Shown: positions 34,087 through 42,938 of the stretch, in pieces | How positions within the stretch are numbered: the stretch's first letter is position 1 | How the letters are laid out: each line of letters starts with the position of its first letter | From: Bin55 sp963664665 | GTDB taxonomy: Bacteria > Pseudomonadota > Gammaproteobacteria > Pseudomonadales > Azotimanducaceae | NCBI GenBank assembly: GCA_963664665.2 | Contig: CAXXMH010000001.1 | Coordinates: 1-64,000, forward strand | DNA length: 64,000 bases | Direction of reading: 5' to 3' | Program-made: the position numbers and the translations under genes | Notes under the pieces: generated by a model | The model's database searches: none | What the model was told of the DNA's origin: nothing | The model's input: only the letters and a program-made list of their open reading frames with translations

Positions 34087-34137
34087 GGAACACCTCTTCT
34101 TGCCAAATTGCTTGGAAAAAGAGTGTGTACATTTTCG

Positions 34138-34412
34138 TTAATAGCTCAGTTTGACAAATGCTTTACATGCCTGATAGACAATATCACCAGCACCAACGAA
34201 TCGGATTACGTAACACGCCCTTTTCAGATGTTCATTGCATTCGGGTAGGCTCCAATCAATGTTGTCGTCGCATTGATTAGTGGGATCATCCGGACATATA
34301 TCGTTGTCGTCGGATATCCCGTCACTGTCGCGATCAGGTGGTGGGGTGTGATACCGACATCACCGCTCGCGTTCAGAACTGGCGGAACGAATACGAGACT
34401 GAAACTCATCAT
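34138..34412 (-). pseudogene. Secreted thrombospondin-3-repeat protein, frameshifted
   Basis: From ATG 34412 or nearby the frame gives a signal-like hydrophobic start (SFSLVFVPPVLNASG). After a one-base slip in the CCCCACCACC run near 34345, the other frame gives PPPDRDSDGISDDNDICPDD, a calcium-binding thrombospondin type 3 repeat, and a Cys-containing tail ending at TAA 34138-34140. The gene is broken by this frameshift. A MITE lies just upstream at 34448 and may have removed its promoter. Confidence 0.6.
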
Positions 34413-34447
34413 GTTTACCAGGAGTGTTCTAGCGATAGATCGTACAA

Positions 34448-34696
34448 GGGTGCACGACAAATCTTGTAGATTTCAATTGGACAAAGAGTCACCTGAACGA
34501 GAGAGTTTAGGCGAAGTTGCGCCAACTCAGTGCGTCGGATGTAGTGGCGTATCTGATGAAGAATCAAGCCCGCGTGGATTATCCGCGTTATCGCGAACGT
34601 GCATCGAGCCCAGGAGACGCCTTCGAAAACCAACGGCTACGCATGGGGTTGAAATCCCTTATGGGACAAGGGATCTACAAAATTTGTCGTACACCC
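34448..34696. mobile_element. Miniature inverted-repeat element, copy 1
   Basis: A 249-bp element with terminal inverted repeats: GGGTGCACGACAAATCTTG at the left, and the right end reads inward GGGTGTACGACAAATTTTG. It is flanked by the exact 9-bp direct repeat ATCGTACAA (34439-34447 and 34697-34705), a clear target-site duplication. It contains no transposase; near the right end is a 7-bp hairpin (ATCCCTT/AAGGGAT). A related copy is at 35410-35624. The mobilising family is not identified. Confidence 0.85.
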
Positions 34697-34827
34697 ATCG
34701 TACAACATTTCCTCCTTAGTTATGTGAAATCTCCATCCAAGAATTGCAACCCCAGCGTATCTTTGAAGTGCATTTATAGTGTAACGAAGATGGTACACTT
34801 CATCTCTCAATACGGGAGCGACGAACG

Positions 34828-35271
34828 ATGTTCGGACGAAAAGCTAAAGGGCGGAAACTGTACGACGATAGCGTTCAACCAGAGAAAACGCCCGACAATG
34901 AACCGGATTTGATACACGTTCCGTTAACCTCAAAGAAGTTCATCAAAGCGTTCTACGAATGGGTCGATCAGCATTTGGTGAGCGACGAAACAGTATTAGC
35001 CCGTCTCGTAGGTCGTGAGCAACGCGACAATCACGCACTCAAACATGCGATGTTCGTCGCAACTGAAAAGCGTGTACTGATCGCAACTAAGGTGTGGCTG
35101 AGCTTGGATATTCGCTCAGTTCCTTATACGCAGATATCGAGTGTGTCGACCAGCGGTTTCATGCAATCGAGATTAGAAATTGCAACTTCAAGCGAAAAAC
35201 TTGCGATGATGCATCCTGCTGGGGAAGTATCCCACTTCCTCGAGGTGGTCAATGGGAAAATAGCTTCTTAG
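34828..35271 (+). CDS. Bacterial PH-domain protein
   Basis: A 147-residue protein. After a charged N-terminus (GRKAKGRKLYDD), residues about 50-145 look like a bacterial PH domain of the YokE type: ETVLARLVGREQ, ALKHAMFVATEKRVLIATK, the SVPYTQISSV turn, then IATSSEKLAMMHP. Such domains bind peptides or membranes; the role here is unknown. ATG 34828 is preceded by GGGAGCGACGA. It stands between the two MITE copies with no operon partner. Confidence 0.7.
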   Translation: MFGRKAKGRKLYDDSVQPEKTPDNEPDLIHVPLTSKKFIKAFYEWVDQHLVSDETVLARLVGREQRDNHALKHAMFVATEKRVLIATKVWLSLDIRSVPYTQISSVSTSGFMQSRLEIATSSEKLAMMHPAGEVSHFLEVVNGKIAS

Positions 35272-35834
35272 CGGCTGGCACCGTTGGGACACTCAGCACG
35301 TCCCGCAAAGAATCATGCCGGAAGTTTTAGCTTCAACACCGTGTAGCTACGGAACAACCGTTCTTTGTGCTACCATTATCCAGTAAGGCTGGAACATCCC
35401 TCAGAGATGGGTACACGACAAATTTTACAGATTTTAACTGAACAAAGAGCCACATAAAACAGGTGCTTAGCCTCAATCACTCCGGTGGTCACTTTTGATC
35501 GCTCTCTGACAAACATCAGCGCGACGCGCATAGAGCCGAGGAGACGCCTTCAAAAACCAACCGCTACGCGTGGGCTTGAAAACCCTTATGGGACAAGGGA
35601 TCTGCAACAAATATCGTACATACCTCAGAGATGTGTAATCTCTGCGTTTATCAGAGAGGGCTGATTTGCCTGATAGAAAATGTAGGATCTACCGGCCACA
35701 ACCCATGTTGACCGTTCATTTTAACGACATTTGGTCGGTAGATTACCGTCCACGAGCTCTAAGGAACCGACCGTTGCTTGTGGTTACGCCAGGTTTAGTC
35801 TTCAACACTTCCTTTAGTTGAAGAGGTAGTTAGT
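35272..35834. other. Intergenic region containing MITE copy 2
   Basis: Apart from the miniature element at 35410-35624 no gene or signal is recognised. The last 20 bases hold GAGGT before TTG 35835. Confidence 0.5.
35410..35624. mobile_element. Miniature inverted-repeat element, copy 2
   Basis: A 215-bp relative of the element at 34448: the left end GGTACACGACAAATTTTAC and the internal blocks GGAGACGCCTTC and CCTTATGGGACAAGGGATCT are shared. The right end (...CGTACATACC) is more worn. The exact 9-bp repeat TCAGAGATG flanks it (35401-35409 and 35625-35633). It is shorter than copy 1 through internal deletion. Same orientation as copy 1. Confidence 0.8.
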
Positions 35835-36578
35835 TTGGCGAGCAACCTAAAATTCGAGAAAATACTCTATATTCCATTTTCAATCAGCGGGGAGAATATT
35901 AGGAATATAGATCGATACATGCAACAATTGGGGGATCTGCACAGTATTTCAATAACACGAGCGGATAGATACAAGCAAAACTTCGAGAGTATTGATGATC
36001 TGACCAAATTTTCAAATAGAGGGTCTTCAAGAATCATAGGAATAAGTTTGAGGTACAGACAAAGCGTAGATTCCGTGTTTCGCTATTCAATAATAACTAT
36101 TGAGAGTGATGACACTATGTATGGAAAGGGTTCTCAAATACTGTTAGATTTCACGGGAGAGGAAGACACGATTCGGCATAGTGCTTTGGATATAGAAACG
36201 GAGTTAAGGGAAGCATCGCCAAAATACAAATGGATGTGTAGAAGGAAATATCAATCAGATCCATTCTTCATCTTTCCTATGCAGATTCTATCTGTTGCAG
36301 TATTAATGCTAATGTTCGCTCAACTCGGCTCGCGTTTGTTTAGCGACCACCTTACCGGAGACCAGATCATATTTCTTAGTGGAGTAATTTCGTATTCCGT
36401 TGTATACACGCTACAATTCTTCGTTAGTCGTTTACAGCGGTACTTTTTCCCACACGCGTCGTTTCTGATAGGACACGAGATACAACGGCAATTGAGTGTG
36501 GATAGTCATCGTAAATGGATTGTTTATTCAACTGTGGGCATAGTCATCTCTAGCACTATAGGCATGATGGTAGTTTGA
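35835..36578 (+). CDS. Membrane protein of unknown function
   Basis: A 247-residue protein starting TTG 35835. It has a soluble N-terminal half of about 150 residues, then three hydrophobic segments (about 153-173, 182-204 and 228-246). No family recognised. AT-rich codon use unlike the flanking housekeeping genes suggests acquisition. It is followed by IS3 debris, so it may be passenger DNA. Confidence 0.55.
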   Translation: MASNLKFEKILYIPFSISGENIRNIDRYMQQLGDLHSISITRADRYKQNFESIDDLTKFSNRGSSRIIGISLRYRQSVDSVFRYSIITIESDDTMYGKGSQILLDFTGEEDTIRHSALDIETELREASPKYKWMCRRKYQSDPFFIFPMQILSVAVLMLMFAQLGSRLFSDHLTGDQIIFLSGVISYSVVYTLQFFVSRLQRYFFPHASFLIGHEIQRQLSVDSHRKWIVYSTVGIVISSTIGMMVV

Positions 36579-36668
36579 GATTCAGGTTTCCCTTACATAC
36601 CCGATGAATCTCTCCGGGTATGCGCACGTTTAGAGGGACGGTTCATTTGCAGTATTTGGCTTAGGAGC

Positions 36669-37372
36669 ATGCAAATGACTGAACCACGAAAGAAAGGACG
36701 CCACGGCCATCGCTACAGCGACGAATTCAAGCGTGAAGCGGTGCAGATGCTGGCGAACCCACCGGCAATCGCGCCGAAAGTCAGTGCCCAGTTAGGCGTC
36801 AGCGTTGGCACGCTGTGGGGGCAGAAGACCTTGACGGGGGTGTCAACGTCGGATGAGCGACCGAGGTATGAGGAGTTAGCGAAGGAAGTGGGACGCCTTA
36901 AGGTCGAGAATGACTTTTTAATAAAGGTCTTGTCACGCGACAAGAAAATGGATCGGGTCCAAGAGGGTATATTAAGGTCATTGGCACGGCGAAAAAGACC
37001 CGAAGGCGTAGCTCGGCGGGATTTTTCGCCGCGGTCGTCATGGCGCTCGATCATGTCGGCGACCGTCGACCGGTCGGTGGCGTCACGTCTCGACCGTGAA
37101 CGTCCGATCCTGCATTCCGTCCGATCACGGCAGCCAATACAAATATAGCAGTGAGGCGTATCGAGACTGTATCGAACACCATGGCGTGACGATCAGCATG
37201 AGTCGGATCCGAACGTGTGCTGACAGCGCATCCGCGGAAAGCGTGTTCTCGTAGTTGAAGCGCGAAATGGTGTATTGCAGTCGCTTTCGAACACGCCAAG
37301 AAGCGATCCAAGAGATCGATCGCTACTTCCTCAAGATAATTAACCCGTTGCGACGGAGTTCATTAAACCGAC
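36669..37372 (+). pseudogene. IS3-family transposase remnant (orfA plus orfB end)
   Basis: ATG 36669 with TAGGAG upstream opens an IS3-type orfA: RYSDEFKREAVQML, SAQLGVSVGTLWGQK, and the coiled coil VGRLKVENDFLIKVLSRDKK. The frame then runs into sequence belonging to the end of orfB. The orfB C-terminus is visible in pieces and in changing frames: RPILHS, SEAYRDCIEHHGVTISMSR, AESVFS-stop-LKREMVY and RFRTRQEAIQEIDRYFLK. Most of the catalytic core of orfB is deleted, so the element is dead. Confidence 0.8.
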
Positions 37373-37588
37373 ACGGCCTGGTGCAACTTCCCAGGCTCGA
37401 TGACGTGGAGCAAGGCTATGAAAATGGCTTCGACACTCTTACTTGAACAGTCACCTGAAATGTGCGCAGTCCCTTTGTCCGTGAAGTTTGCATTACTTAG
37501 GAGAATCTCTTTTGCCTTGTGTACGGCTTGTAATCGCTTTCGACAATGTACCTATGAGTTGACGTCTCTTGGGTCTTTCATCTCGGTC

Positions 37589-38611
37589 ATGGCAGCTACT
37601 GAAAGCGATTTGTCAGCCGACGGTGAGAAGAATCTGATTGAGCACTCAGCCAGACACATGGTTATCGTGGACGACATCCTGAAACGCTCAGCTAAGAACA
37701 GACTAGAGAATGCAAAGCGAAAGCAAATCGAGAGATTTGTTGGCAAACTCCTCGACGAGATCGAAGATGAGCTGCATGTTCCGATCGGCAGATTCTTTCG
37801 ACCTAATGAACGATTTACTCCTAACTATCCGGCGGTTTTTTCTAATTTTGATCCCATCTTCGAGACGACCGATTGGGGAGGTCCGTCTTCCGAGGAAGTC
37901 AAGAATGTTCTACTTCCCGTATACGACGTTCTTTGGGACGATTTCGATGTAGGTGCAATTAATGAGGAAATTGCGCTCTTTCGCGGAGAGCCTCATCCTT
38001 ACATCACCCTCACAGAAAACAATAGCGTGCTACGTCAACGTATTCGCTTGGCGGTTCGAGGGACCTACTATCAGCAACACACCTATCAGTTCGCACACGA
38101 GTTAACGCACCTACTCACTAACTATGAAGAACGCGAGCGTGAAAGTCAAGAATTCCTTTGGTTGACTGAGATGTTCGCGGAGTTGGGATCTGCATATGTA
38201 CTCATCAGATTTTCGTTAGACCCTCCTTACGCTCCGTTCAACAGCACCAATTGGTCAAGTTATTACAACGCGATCTATGGCAGGCTCAACGATCAACTTG
38301 CATCGCGCCATGGAATCCAGCGTTATTCCCCGCCTACTGAGTGGCTCGATCTACACATCCGCACGATGCAGCAGAGCTCCGTCGAGCGTGAATTGAACTG
38401 GGGTGTGGCACGGCATCTGTTGCCACAATTCCTCGTAGACCCCACGTTATGGGCGGAAGCTGGTGTCCTCTATCAATGGGATACAAGCAAGAACGGCAAT
38501 CTTCACGAGTTTCTGGACTCTTGGGAACGTACTCTCGAGAAGAGACGCATGGATACCAAATTAATCTCACTTCTAAGCAAATCGCTTCCGAACGACGCCT
38601 TGTTCCGTTAA
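37589..38611 (+). CDS. Putative HExxH metallopeptidase
   Basis: 340 residues from ATG 37589; an open frame reaches back to 37400, but that part overlaps IS3 debris. The zinc motif HELTH occurs in TYQFAHELTHLLTNYEER, and WLTEMFAELGSAY about 25 residues later could supply the third, glutamate ligand (gluzincin type). N-terminal residues about 20-70 are helical and charged. No signal peptide, so probably cytoplasmic. The family was not recognised, and no ribosome-binding site decides the start. Neighbour of a nuclease-like unknown gene on the same strand. Confidence 0.65.
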   Translation: MAATESDLSADGEKNLIEHSARHMVIVDDILKRSAKNRLENAKRKQIERFVGKLLDEIEDELHVPIGRFFRPNERFTPNYPAVFSNFDPIFETTDWGGPSSEEVKNVLLPVYDVLWDDFDVGAINEEIALFRGEPHPYITLTENNSVLRQRIRLAVRGTYYQQHTYQFAHELTHLLTNYEERERESQEFLWLTEMFAELGSAYVLIRFSLDPPYAPFNSTNWSSYYNAIYGRLNDQLASRHGIQRYSPPTEWLDLHIRTMQQSSVERELNWGVARHLLPQFLVDPTLWAEAGVLYQWDTSKNGNLHEFLDSWERTLEKRRMDTKLISLLSKSLPNDALFR

Positions 38612-38670
38612 CGCATGCTTTGCGTGTAATCGTCATTCATTCGTGAAGTGCAATAGTGAGTCCATGACCT

Positions 38671-39378
38671 TTGCTCAATAAACCAAGCACAAACCAGCCG
38701 ATTCCAAGCGACCAGATTGGTACGTTGCGCGAAGGTGCGCTGCACCGCGATCTAAAGTCGTACTATACCTTAACAGGTGCGAAAACAGAGCAAGCCGTTG
38801 GAAAGTTCGTGGTGGATATCTTGGATGGAAACCACGTTATCGAGATCCAGACGGCTAATTTCAGTGCCCTAAGCGGAAAACTCTTGGATTTGTTGGAATC
38901 TCACACGGTCACGGTTGTATATCCGATTGCGGTTGCTAAAGTGCTCGTAAAACACACCGAGTCAGGAGAGCAGCGTCGCAAGTCGCCAAGAGTCGGTTCG
39001 GTTTTCGATCTATTCGATGAGCTGGTCTACATGCCTACGTTGCTCGATCATCCTAATCTCGACCTAGAGCTTGTGTATACGAGCATTGAGGAGCATCGAA
39101 AGTTCGATCCAAAGCGCGCGTGGCGGCGTCGACACTGGGTGGTATCAGAAAAAAGGTTGATTGACGTACTACGACAAGAACGATTCGACAAGATGGTGGC
39201 ATTATTTGATTCATTCGCCGAGAACTTACCTAGTCAGTTCAGCACAGCCACGATCGCGAACGTCTTAGGAATTACGCGAAATAAAGCTCAGAAATTCGCT
39301 TACTGCTTTCGTCATGCAAACGTCATAGATGCCTGTGACAAGGAAGGCAATGCCGTGATCTACGAAAGGCGGGGGTAG
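38671..39378 (+). CDS. Unknown protein with PD-(D/E)XK-like core and winged helix
   Basis: 235 residues from TTG 38671. Residues about 45-65 (GKFVVDILDGNHVIEIQT) resemble a restriction-like core with D and E-x-Q. The C-terminal part (about 190-230) looks like a winged helix (TATIANVLGITRNKAQKFAYCFRHANVI). The middle is Arg/Lys-rich (FDPKRAWRRRHW). This suggests a DNA-associated protein, but no family is assigned. It follows the HExxH gene after 59 bases and converges with lon. Confidence 0.65.
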   Translation: MLNKPSTNQPIPSDQIGTLREGALHRDLKSYYTLTGAKTEQAVGKFVVDILDGNHVIEIQTANFSALSGKLLDLLESHTVTVVYPIAVAKVLVKHTESGEQRRKSPRVGSVFDLFDELVYMPTLLDHPNLDLELVYTSIEEHRKFDPKRAWRRRHWVVSEKRLIDVLRQERFDKMVALFDSFAENLPSQFSTATIANVLGITRNKAQKFAYCFRHANVIDACDKEGNAVIYERRG

Positions 39379-39415
39379 CCGACGAACACTTCGTAGGTAG
39401 AAGTGTTCGCGATTG

Positions 39416-41773
39416 TCAGTGCTTTTTCTGCGCTTGCGATACACGTCCTGTCAATTCAGGGATCGCGATCTCTACAACGTCGGCCAGCGTATTAACGAGC
39501 GAGAACTCCATATCGTTTCGAACGGTGTCGGGTAGTTTGGTAAGTTCCGCTTCGTTGTCTTTCGGCAGAATGACGTGGCGAATACCGGTGCGATGAGCCG
39601 CTAACACCTTCTCGCGTATGCCACCAACTGGCAGAACCAGCCCAGAGAGCGTAATTTCACCAGTCATCGCAACATCGTCGCGTACAGCCTTTCTGCTGTA
39701 CGCACTGGCGAGCGCGGTTGCCATCGTTACACCCGCTGAGGGGCCATCCTTGGGAACTGCACCTTCGGGGACGTGGATGTGTATACCAGTGCCTTCAATC
39801 GATTCACGGTCAATGTGCAAGTCCGAAGCTGCCTTCCAGATATACGATCGGGCAGCGCGAGCAGATTCCTGCATCACCTGACCAATCTGCCCCGTAATAG
39901 TGACCTTTTCCTCTTTTGGCGCAAGAGAAGCCTCAATATAAAGCACGTCGCCGCCGGCCGCAGTCCACGCTAAACCTGTCGCAACGCCGTCGCCCGTGTT
40001 CTCACGCACACGATCTGCCTTGAATTTTTCCGGACCAAGCAATGTTGAAATGACAGGAGCGGTCACCGTTTTCGATAACGACATGTTCAACAAGCTTTCT
40101 TTTGCACGTTTCCGCGCAACACGTTCAATCGTGCGCTCAAGTTCGCGAACACCTGCTTCTCGCGTGTAACGTTGGATGCAATGCTTGAGACCGGTAGGCG
40201 TGAACTTGAGCTGAGAGGATTTGAGTCCCGTGTTCTCAATTTGCCGCGGGATTAGGTACTTCTTCGCAATTTCAACCTTCTCAAGCTCGCTATAGCCCGT
40301 TAGTTCTAAGATCTCGAGGCGATCGAGTAGGGGTGCTGGGATCGTGTGTGTGGTGTTTGCTGTTGTGATGAAGAACACCTTAGAGAGATCGAATGGCAAA
40401 TTGAGATAGTTGTCGCGAAACTCCTTGTTTTGCGCGGGGTCGAGAATCTCCATGAGAGCCCCCGAAGGGTCGCCCCGATAGTCTCTGCCTAGCTTGTCGA
40501 GTTCATCGAGCATCAACACGGGATTTCGTACGCCACTGCGACGAACCGCTTGCAATACACGCCCCGGCATCGCACCAATGTACGTTCGACGATGGCCGCG
40601 GAGTTCCGCTTCGTCATGGAGTCCACCAAGGCTCATGCGCTCAAACTTGCGACCCATTGCGCGTGCAATCGACTGACCGAGTGAGGTCTTGCCTACGCCT
40701 GGAGGCCCAACGAAACACAAGATTGATGACTTTGCGTCAGGGTTTAGCTGCAGTACGGCTAACGCTTCGAGTATTCGATCCTTAACGTCGGTGAGTCCAT
40801 AGTGATCTTCGTCCAAAATCACTTTCGCGTGACCGAGATCAAGGTTGTCCTCAGTGATGATGTTCCACGGCAGCTCGGACACGAGCTCGAGGTAACTGCG
40901 AGCGACTTGGTACTCAGCAGCTTGCGGCGACATCTTTTGCAAACGTTTTAGTTCTCGATCAATCTCTGCACGAACTTGCTCGGGAAAGTTGATTTGCCTG
41001 ATCTGTTCTTTGAGTTGCTGAATCTCGTCGTCAGTATCGCCTTCGCCAAGTGCTTCTTCGATCGCGCGCTTTTGTTGGCGAAGGAAGACTTCACGTTGGC
41101 CACTTTCATTGATCTTATGTGCTTTCGATTGAATCTCTAACTGCACTTCCGCGACGCTAATGTCTTGCCTCAGCAAGTCACCTACTGTCTTCAATAGAGT
41201 CTCTACGCCTTGGATTTCAAGTAGCTCTTGATGCTTCGTGAAGTCGACGTTAGGTGACTTGGTGGCAAAGCGATACGCTTGCAACACGGGTTTCGTATTG
41301 TTTGCAACGAACTGCTTAAAGATCTGATCCCCCTTGTCGGGGTTCATCAGATTAGCAACTTTCCGAGCAAGCTCTAAGTTGTCGTTCTGCAAGGCACGCA
41401 CTTCGACGGACGCCGGTTTGTCCTGATCAACCTCGTCGTCGAGTGGCTCGTACGCGAGTTCCATGTAGTCTTCGTTCTCGCTCTGACTTAAGAGCTTGAC
41501 CCTACGTACGCCTTCGAGAATGACTTGCGCGCCGTTTTCACGCTCTTCGATGCGACGTACGGCACACATCATGCCTATGTCATATAGATCACCGAGGAGA
41601 GGGTCTTCATTGTCAATGTCGTGCTGCAATACGGCAAGAATGTTCGAGTTTGTCTTGCTAAGTGCGTGTTCAACAGCCGTCAATGACTTGCGTCGACCGA
41701 CCGAAATTGGGAAGATCAGACTCGGGAAAATGACGATGTTTTTAAGTGGTATGCAGGGAAGCGAGTGCGCCAT
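39416..41773 (-). CDS. lon: ATP-dependent protease La
   Basis: 785 residues, full length for LonA. The N-terminal LAN substrate-binding domain (LPCIPLKNIVIFPSLIFPIS) is followed by coiled coil, then AAA+ with Walker A GPPGVGKTS and Walker B LMLDELDK. The protease domain has the Ser-Lys dyad S679 (PKDGPSAG) and K722 (REKVLAA), at the same numbers as in E. coli Lon. It degrades misfolded and regulatory proteins in the cytoplasm. It lies 81 bases downstream of the acyl-CoA dehydrogenase pair on the same strand and may have its own promoter there. Not next to clpX as in the usual locus. Confidence 0.95.
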   Translation of the reverse strand: MAHSLPCIPLKNIVIFPSLIFPISVGRRKSLTAVEHALSKTNSNILAVLQHDIDNEDPLLGDLYDIGMMCAVRRIEERENGAQVILEGVRRVKLLSQSENEDYMELAYEPLDDEVDQDKPASVEVRALQNDNLELARKVANLMNPDKGDQIFKQFVANNTKPVLQAYRFATKSPNVDFTKHQELLEIQGVETLLKTVGDLLRQDISVAEVQLEIQSKAHKINESGQREVFLRQQKRAIEEALGEGDTDDEIQQLKEQIRQINFPEQVRAEIDRELKRLQKMSPQAAEYQVARSYLELVSELPWNIITEDNLDLGHAKVILDEDHYGLTDVKDRILEALAVLQLNPDAKSSILCFVGPPGVGKTSLGQSIARAMGRKFERMSLGGLHDEAELRGHRRTYIGAMPGRVLQAVRRSGVRNPVLMLDELDKLGRDYRGDPSGALMEILDPAQNKEFRDNYLNLPFDLSKVFFITTANTTHTIPAPLLDRLEILELTGYSELEKVEIAKKYLIPRQIENTGLKSSQLKFTPTGLKHCIQRYTREAGVRELERTIERVARKRAKESLLNMSLSKTVTAPVISTLLGPEKFKADRVRENTGDGVATGLAWTAAGGDVLYIEASLAPKEEKVTITGQIGQVMQESARAARSYIWKAASDLHIDRESIEGTGIHIHVPEGAVPKDGPSAGVTMATALASAYSRKAVRDDVAMTGEITLSGLVLPVGGIREKVLAAHRTGIRHVILPKDNEAELTKLPDTVRNDMEFSLVNTLADVVEIAIPELTGRVSQAQKKH

Positions 41774-41854
41774 GTCTTACGTGTTCATGTGATATTTCAA
41801 TTTTAGCGAGCGTTTTAGCGGTCAAGCCGCAGCCAGTAACTCACCATAACACCT

Positions 41855-42937
41855 CTAGGCCGCGAGGTTTTGAGCGATTGCAGCCTGTTCGCGGAGCCAC
41901 TCTGGTCCGCCAAGAAACTGACGATTGAAGCCGATGCGCTTGAACCAGTAATGGAGTCCGAGTAGGTCAGTAAATCCCATGCCGCCGTGCACCACCGTTG
42001 CGGTCTTCGCGACGAATGTCCCGACTTCTGCTAAATGAGCTTTTGCATGACACGCATGCAGGTGGGCTTCGTCTGGTGCGTCGTCAAGTGCAAATCCCGC
42101 GTACCAAAGTAGTGCGCGCGACGGTTCGATTTCAGCTGCCATTTCGGCGCACATGTGCTTTACTGCCTGAAAGGAAGCAATGACGCGGTTGAACTGTTCA
42201 CGATTCATGGCGTATTCGACTGCCTGATCAAGCATTGATTGCGAAGCACCGAGTGTGTCGAACGCAAGCGCGGTCCAAGCCACGTCCAACACGTGTTGGA
42301 GAATGTCGGATGTGCTGTTAGGAAGTGGATCGCACGGCGTGCCAGATAGGGTCAATTCACACAAGGGCCGTGTGCGATCAATCTGGGGCATTACCTTGAT
42401 CTCGAGATTGGGTGCGCCGGCTGCAATCACGTGCAGTTGTGCATCTCGATCCGCTATGAGCCAAAAATCTGCGTCGGGATCTGAGACGAATCTAGCTGTT
42501 CCAGTGAGTTTGCCGTCGCGAACGGTCGCGCCTGCTTTGCCTCGAGGCGCGCAAGCCTCGGAAAGAGCAAGGCCGATGGTCTTACGTCCGTCCGCGATGG
42601 TGGAGAGATACTCATTTTTCTGGGAATCCGAACCTGCGAGTGAGATAGCACGCGGTGCCACAACACAAGTCGATAAGAACGGCACGGGCGTAACGTGACT
42701 GCCGAGGCATTCACCAATCACCACCGCATCCATAGCGGACAATCCAAGTCCGCCGTACTCCTCAGGAACGAGTACGCCGACAACGCCAAGGTTGACCAAC
42801 CCGTTCCAGATGTCTTGAGCGAGAGAGTGATCCGTCGTAGCAAATTCGCGTACACGATCCAACGAGGCTTCGTCGTCCAGAAAACGATTGACGTTTTCCT
42901 GCATGCTCAATTGGAGTTCTGAGAGTCCGAAGTCCAT
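41855..42937 (-). CDS. Acyl-CoA dehydrogenase, second subunit
   Basis: A 360-residue acyl-CoA dehydrogenase-fold protein (GLSELQLSMQENVNRFL, LGVVGVLVPEEYGGLGLSAMDAVVIGE, TVVHGGMGFTDLLGLHYWFKR). It is encoded one base after a 400-residue homologue. Such pairs form mixed heterotetramers in which only one subunit type carries the full FAD and base set, as in ChsE-like enzymes for bulky or branched acyl-CoAs. It is shorter and more diverged than its partner, fitting the accessory role. The exact substrate is unknown. Confidence 0.85.
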   Translation of the reverse strand: MDFGLSELQLSMQENVNRFLDDEASLDRVREFATTDHSLAQDIWNGLVNLGVVGVLVPEEYGGLGLSAMDAVVIGECLGSHVTPVPFLSTCVVAPRAISLAGSDSQKNEYLSTIADGRKTIGLALSEACAPRGKAGATVRDGKLTGTARFVSDPDADFWLIADRDAQLHVIAAGAPNLEIKVMPQIDRTRPLCELTLSGTPCDPLPNSTSDILQHVLDVAWTALAFDTLGASQSMLDQAVEYAMNREQFNRVIASFQAVKHMCAEMAAEIEPSRALLWYAGFALDDAPDEAHLHACHAKAHLAEVGTFVAKTATVVHGGMGFTDLLGLHYWFKRIGFNRQFLGGPEWLREQAAIAQNLAA

Positions 42938-42938
42938 T

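Noticed and set aside
34517..34912. 131-codon plus-strand frame covering MITE copy 1
   Set aside because: It crosses the MITE boundary and its target duplication, and overlaps the PH-domain gene in another frame.
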